Assembly: GCF_963675455.1 (NCBI RefSeq) | Contig: NZ_OY776217.1 | Span: 496,001 to 560,000, forward strand | Direction: 5' to 3' | Length of the DNA stretch: 64,000 nt | DNA from: Emcibacter sp. | GTDB taxonomy: Bacteria; Pseudomonadota; Alphaproteobacteria; Sphingomonadales; Emcibacteraceae | Shown: positions 61,846-64,000 of the stretch, piece after piece | How positions within the stretch are numbered: the first letter of the stretch is position 1 | Layout of the letters: each line of letters starts with the position of its first letter | The notes under the pieces: generated by a model | Told to the model about the DNA's origin: nothing | Databases searched by the model: none | Seen by the model: only the letters and a program-made list of their open reading frames with translations | Program-made: the position numbers and the translations under genes

Positions 61846-62265
61846 ATGATCGAAACCTACCGCGGCATAGTCTATCCCAACCAGCTCGACCATATGGGCC
61901 ATATGAATGTGCAATGGTATATCGCCAAATTTGACGAGGCCACCTGGCATTTTGTCTCCGCCCTCGGCATTACCCAGGACTATGTGCGCGACAGCGGCAT
62001 GGGCATGGCCGCCCTGCAGCAGAATGTCACCTACAAGGCGGAGGTGATGGTCGGCAGCCTGCTGGTGATCAAATCCAAACTGCTGGAAATTAATAACAAA
62101 ACCATCAAATTCCAACATATCATGTATGACGCGGAAAGCGGCAAGGAAGCCGCCCGCTGCGAACTGACCGGCGCCCATCTAGACCGAACCAAACGCAAGG
62201 CCTGCCCGTTCCCGGAAGAGATTGCCGCCAAGGCCCGGGCGATGCTGGCGTCTGAAAAAGATTAA
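61846..62265 (+). CDS. acyl-CoA thioesterase, hotdog fold
   Basis: A 139-residue single-hotdog thioesterase of the 4-hydroxybenzoyl-CoA thioesterase/YbgC type. The active-site region is VYPNQLDHMGHMNVQWYIAK, with the aspartate and HMGHMN of the family. The N-terminus and the start at 61846 fit normal lengths. It probably cleaves a short or medium acyl-CoA. The next gene starts 15 bases after its stop, so both may be co-transcribed, though without an obvious functional link. Confidence 0.88.
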   Translation: MIETYRGIVYPNQLDHMGHMNVQWYIAKFDEATWHFVSALGITQDYVRDSGMGMAALQQNVTYKAEVMVGSLLVIKSKLLEINNKTIKFQHIMYDAESGKEAARCELTGAHLDRTKRKACPFPEEIAAKARAMLASEKD

Positions 62266-62280
62266 CTGAAACCGGTCTCC

Positions 62281-63069
62281 ATGATGAGAATAATCACCTC
62301 CTTTATCCTGCTGCTGATCCTGCCCTGTCTGGTGCGGGCGGAGGAGCTGTCTGCGCCGGAGGGCCCGTTCCTGGTCACGGAAGTGGTGGACGGCGATACG
62401 CTCAGGCTGGAAGACGGGCGACAGGTGCGGCTTGTTGGCCTGCAGGCGCCGAAGCTGCCGCTGGGGCGCACGGGGTTCAAAGAATGGCCCTTTGCCAAAG
62501 AGTCAAAACAGGCGCTGGAAGAACTGACCCTGAACAAGCAAGTCACGCTCTGTTATGGCGGTCTGAAAACGGACCGCTATAACCGGGCGCTGGCCCACCT
62601 GTTCCTCTCTGACGGGACATGGATACAGGGGGAGATGCTGGCCCGCGGCATGGCCCGGGTCTACAGCTTCCGCGACAACCGGGCGCTGGTGCGGGACATG
62701 CAGACGATCGAGCGGGACGCCCGACGGGACCGGCAGGGATTGTGGGCCCTCAGTTATTACGCCATCAAGCATCATCTTGAGGCCGGGCGCTTCAGCAACA
62801 GTTTCCAGATTGTCGAAGGCACCATAATGGATATCGCCACCGTGCGCGGCCGGTCCTTTGTCAACTTCGGTGAGGACTGGAAGACCGACTTCACCATTGT
62901 ACTGGAAGGCAGGTCCCGGAGGCTGATGGAAGACTCCGACATCAATCTGACAGAATTGAAGGGTAAAAAAATTCATGTGCGGGGCTGGTTAAAATATTAT
63001 AATGGCCCCATGATGCAAGTAACCCATCCGGAACAGATCCAGATCATCGGGATTGCGCCGGCTGAGTGA
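62281..63069 (+). CDS. exported thermonuclease-family (SNase-like) protein
   Basis: A 262-residue protein with a signal peptide (RIITSFILLLILPCLVRA). The SNase domain follows: VVDGDTLRLEDGRQVRLVGLQ, YGGLKTDRYNRALAHLF and LLARGMARVYSF-like LARGMARVYSF, with RDRQGLW at its end. The metal-binding aspartates and the arginine in DRYNRA are present. The last 90 residues are an extra domain with FVNFGEDWKTDFTIVLEGRS and HVRGWLKYYNGPMM, resembling an OB fold. It may be a periplasmic nuclease or a nuclease-derived binding protein. Confidence 0.85.
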   Translation: MMRIITSFILLLILPCLVRAEELSAPEGPFLVTEVVDGDTLRLEDGRQVRLVGLQAPKLPLGRTGFKEWPFAKESKQALEELTLNKQVTLCYGGLKTDRYNRALAHLFLSDGTWIQGEMLARGMARVYSFRDNRALVRDMQTIERDARRDRQGLWALSYYAIKHHLEAGRFSNSFQIVEGTIMDIATVRGRSFVNFGEDWKTDFTIVLEGRSRRLMEDSDINLTELKGKKIHVRGWLKYYNGPMMQVTHPEQIQIIGIAPAE

Positions 63070-63095
63070 TAACACAAGCGGGGAGACAACCACCT

Positions 63096-64000
63096 ATGAC
63101 CGGTACAAATACGTCCATAAAACCCTTCACCCGAGTGCTGATCGGCGGATTGATGCTGCTTGGCCTGGCCGGATGCACCACCCTGAATCCTGCCACCGGA
63201 AAATCGGAATTCACTCCCTTCATGAGTCCGGCCAAGGAGGCCTCCCTCGGCGCCGAAGCCCATCCGTCGGTACTCAAGGAACATGGCGGGGTCTATGACG
63301 ATCCCAACATCGGCGGTTATGTGGCCACCATCGGCGGCAGGCTGGCGGCAGTTTCGGAAATGCCCGATACACAGTTTACCTTTACCGTGCTCGACAGCCC
63401 CATTGTCAACGCCTTCGCCCTGCCCGGCGGTTATATTTATGTCACCCGCGGCATCCTTGCTCTGTTCAACTCAGAAGCGGAAATGGCCAGCGTGCTGGGT
63501 CATGAAATCGGCCATGTCACCGCCCGCCATACGGCCAAACGCTATAACCAGCAAGTCTTTGCCGGCATCCTCGGCGCCGGAGTCGGGGTTCTGGCCGGCA
63601 GCCAGGAAGTGGCCGACATGGTCTCCTACGGCTCACAGCTTTACCTGCTGAGCTACAGCCGGGACCAGGAATATCAGTCCGACAGCCTGGGTGTACGCTA
63701 TACCAGCCGGGCCGGCATCGATCCTTACGGGGCCACCCGGATGCTGGACAGCCTCAAGGCGGAACATGACCTTGCCGACCTGATCGCCAACCGGACCGGA
63801 CAGGAGCGCACGCCGGAGTTTTTCTCCACTCATCCCAATACGGAAGACCGGGCCCAACGCGCACTGGAACTTGCCCGGACCACCGGTATCCCGCAAGGCA
63901 GCCGCGATCCGGGTCATGATCGTTATCTCGGTGTTATCGACGGCATGATCTACGGTGACAATCCCGATCAGGGCCTGATCCGGGGCCGCACTTTCTGGCA
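63096..64000 (+). CDS. M48 family metallopeptidase lipoprotein, 3' end cut by the window
   Basis: The ATG at 63096 begins a frame open to the end of the window (302 codons visible). The N-terminus has a lipoprotein signal with GLMLLGLAGC (cysteine near residue 27). The zinc motif is HEIGHVTARH, and the third ligand glutamate is expected in SRDQEYQSDSLGVRY. A repeat-rich C-terminal part, typical of BepA/YfgC-like or LoiP-like proteases of outer-membrane quality control, would follow but is cut. It is preceded by the SNase gene 26 bases upstream, with GGGGAGA ahead of the start. Confidence 0.9.
   Translation, partial: MTGTNTSIKPFTRVLIGGLMLLGLAGCTTLNPATGKSEFTPFMSPAKEASLGAEAHPSVLKEHGGVYDDPNIGGYVATIGGRLAAVSEMPDTQFTFTVLDSPIVNAFALPGGYIYVTRGILALFNSEAEMASVLGHEIGHVTARHTAKRYNQQVFAGILGAGVGVLAGSQEVADMVSYGSQLYLLSYSRDQEYQSDSLGVRYTSRAGIDPYGATRMLDSLKAEHDLADLIANRTGQERTPEFFSTHPNTEDRAQRALELARTTGIPQGSRDPGHDRYLGVIDGMIYGDNPDQGLIRGRTFW

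Noticed and set aside
1..64000. CRISPR arrays, insertion sequences, prophage genes and rRNA
   Set aside because: No regularly spaced repeats, transposase, integrase, phage structural genes or rRNA sequence were seen on either strand.

Overview
The window reads as chromosomal DNA of a free-living, motile, aerobic alphaproteobacterium. The evidence is moderately high G+C with dense genes, and ethylmalonyl-CoA pathway genes (ccr and mcd). There is also a HIG1-type twin-membrane protein, a PduO-type cobalamin adenosyltransferase, a CysD/CysNC sulfate-activation pair, three chemotaxis receptors, and a DmdB/DmdC-like acyl-CoA pair common in marine Alphaproteobacteria. A marine lineage such as Emcibacterales or Kordiimonadales would fit, but that is inference. 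No rRNA, CRISPR array, insertion sequence or prophage was seen. One tRNA (Arg, anticodon CCT) lies at 61622-61698.

Layout. 1-2685: end of ccr, then mcd, closed by a strong terminator. 2730-3513: gene-free, with a perfect dyad and a compact, apparently structured transcript that ends in a terminator. 3514-10449: HIG1 protein and cobalamin adenosyltransferase, a DUF1624 membrane protein, fatty acid desaturase, glutathione transferase, flavin reductase and a CHASE hybrid kinase. 10509-15929: cysD-cysNC, then FMN reductase and pirin genes facing a LysR regulator. 16060-21301: secreted EEP-family hydrolase, trhO-selO, an AT-richer AbiJ-like gene with its own promoter, and a SYLF protein. 21378-26953: acyl-CoA ligase and dehydrogenase (DmdB/DmdC-like), then two hydroxyproline-type genes.

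27055-34732 is a nine-gene co-directional run. It starts at an AT-rich palindromic promoter and encodes, in transcription order, a Prx6-type peroxiredoxin, a cysteine-bearing ArsR/BigR-type regulator, a persulfide-dioxygenase-like metallo-hydrolase, a second peroxiredoxin, a DUF442 sulfurtransferase or phosphatase, a SulP transporter, cytochrome bd (CioAB-type), and a 43-residue DUF2474 subunit. I read it as a sulfide/persulfide tolerance island that ends in a sulfide-resistant oxidase.

35160-49766: a lone PAS protein beside a soluble chemoreceptor (a possible split aerotaxis receptor), a P2-type ATPase, a CZB chemoreceptor, a flavin monooxygenase with DUF2783 partner, an amino-acid permease, a CaCA exchanger, a triple-PAS kinase, an FAH-family enzyme and a 2OG-Fe(II) oxygenase with a possible tiny zinc-ribbon gene. 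49947-64000: a dCache chemoreceptor, YjdM, M20 peptidase, a very AT-rich DUF262/DUF1524 (GmrSD-like) gene, a cupin, an amidohydrolase lipoprotein, an outer-membrane barrel, a membrane LytTR regulator divergent from an acyltransferase, the tRNA, a thioesterase, a thermonuclease-like protein and a partial M48 lipoprotein peptidase.

Two genes stand out as recent acquisitions by base composition: the AbiJ-like gene (19819-20691) and the DUF262/DUF1524 gene (54053-55753). Both belong to families linked to anti-phage defence, and both stand alone.
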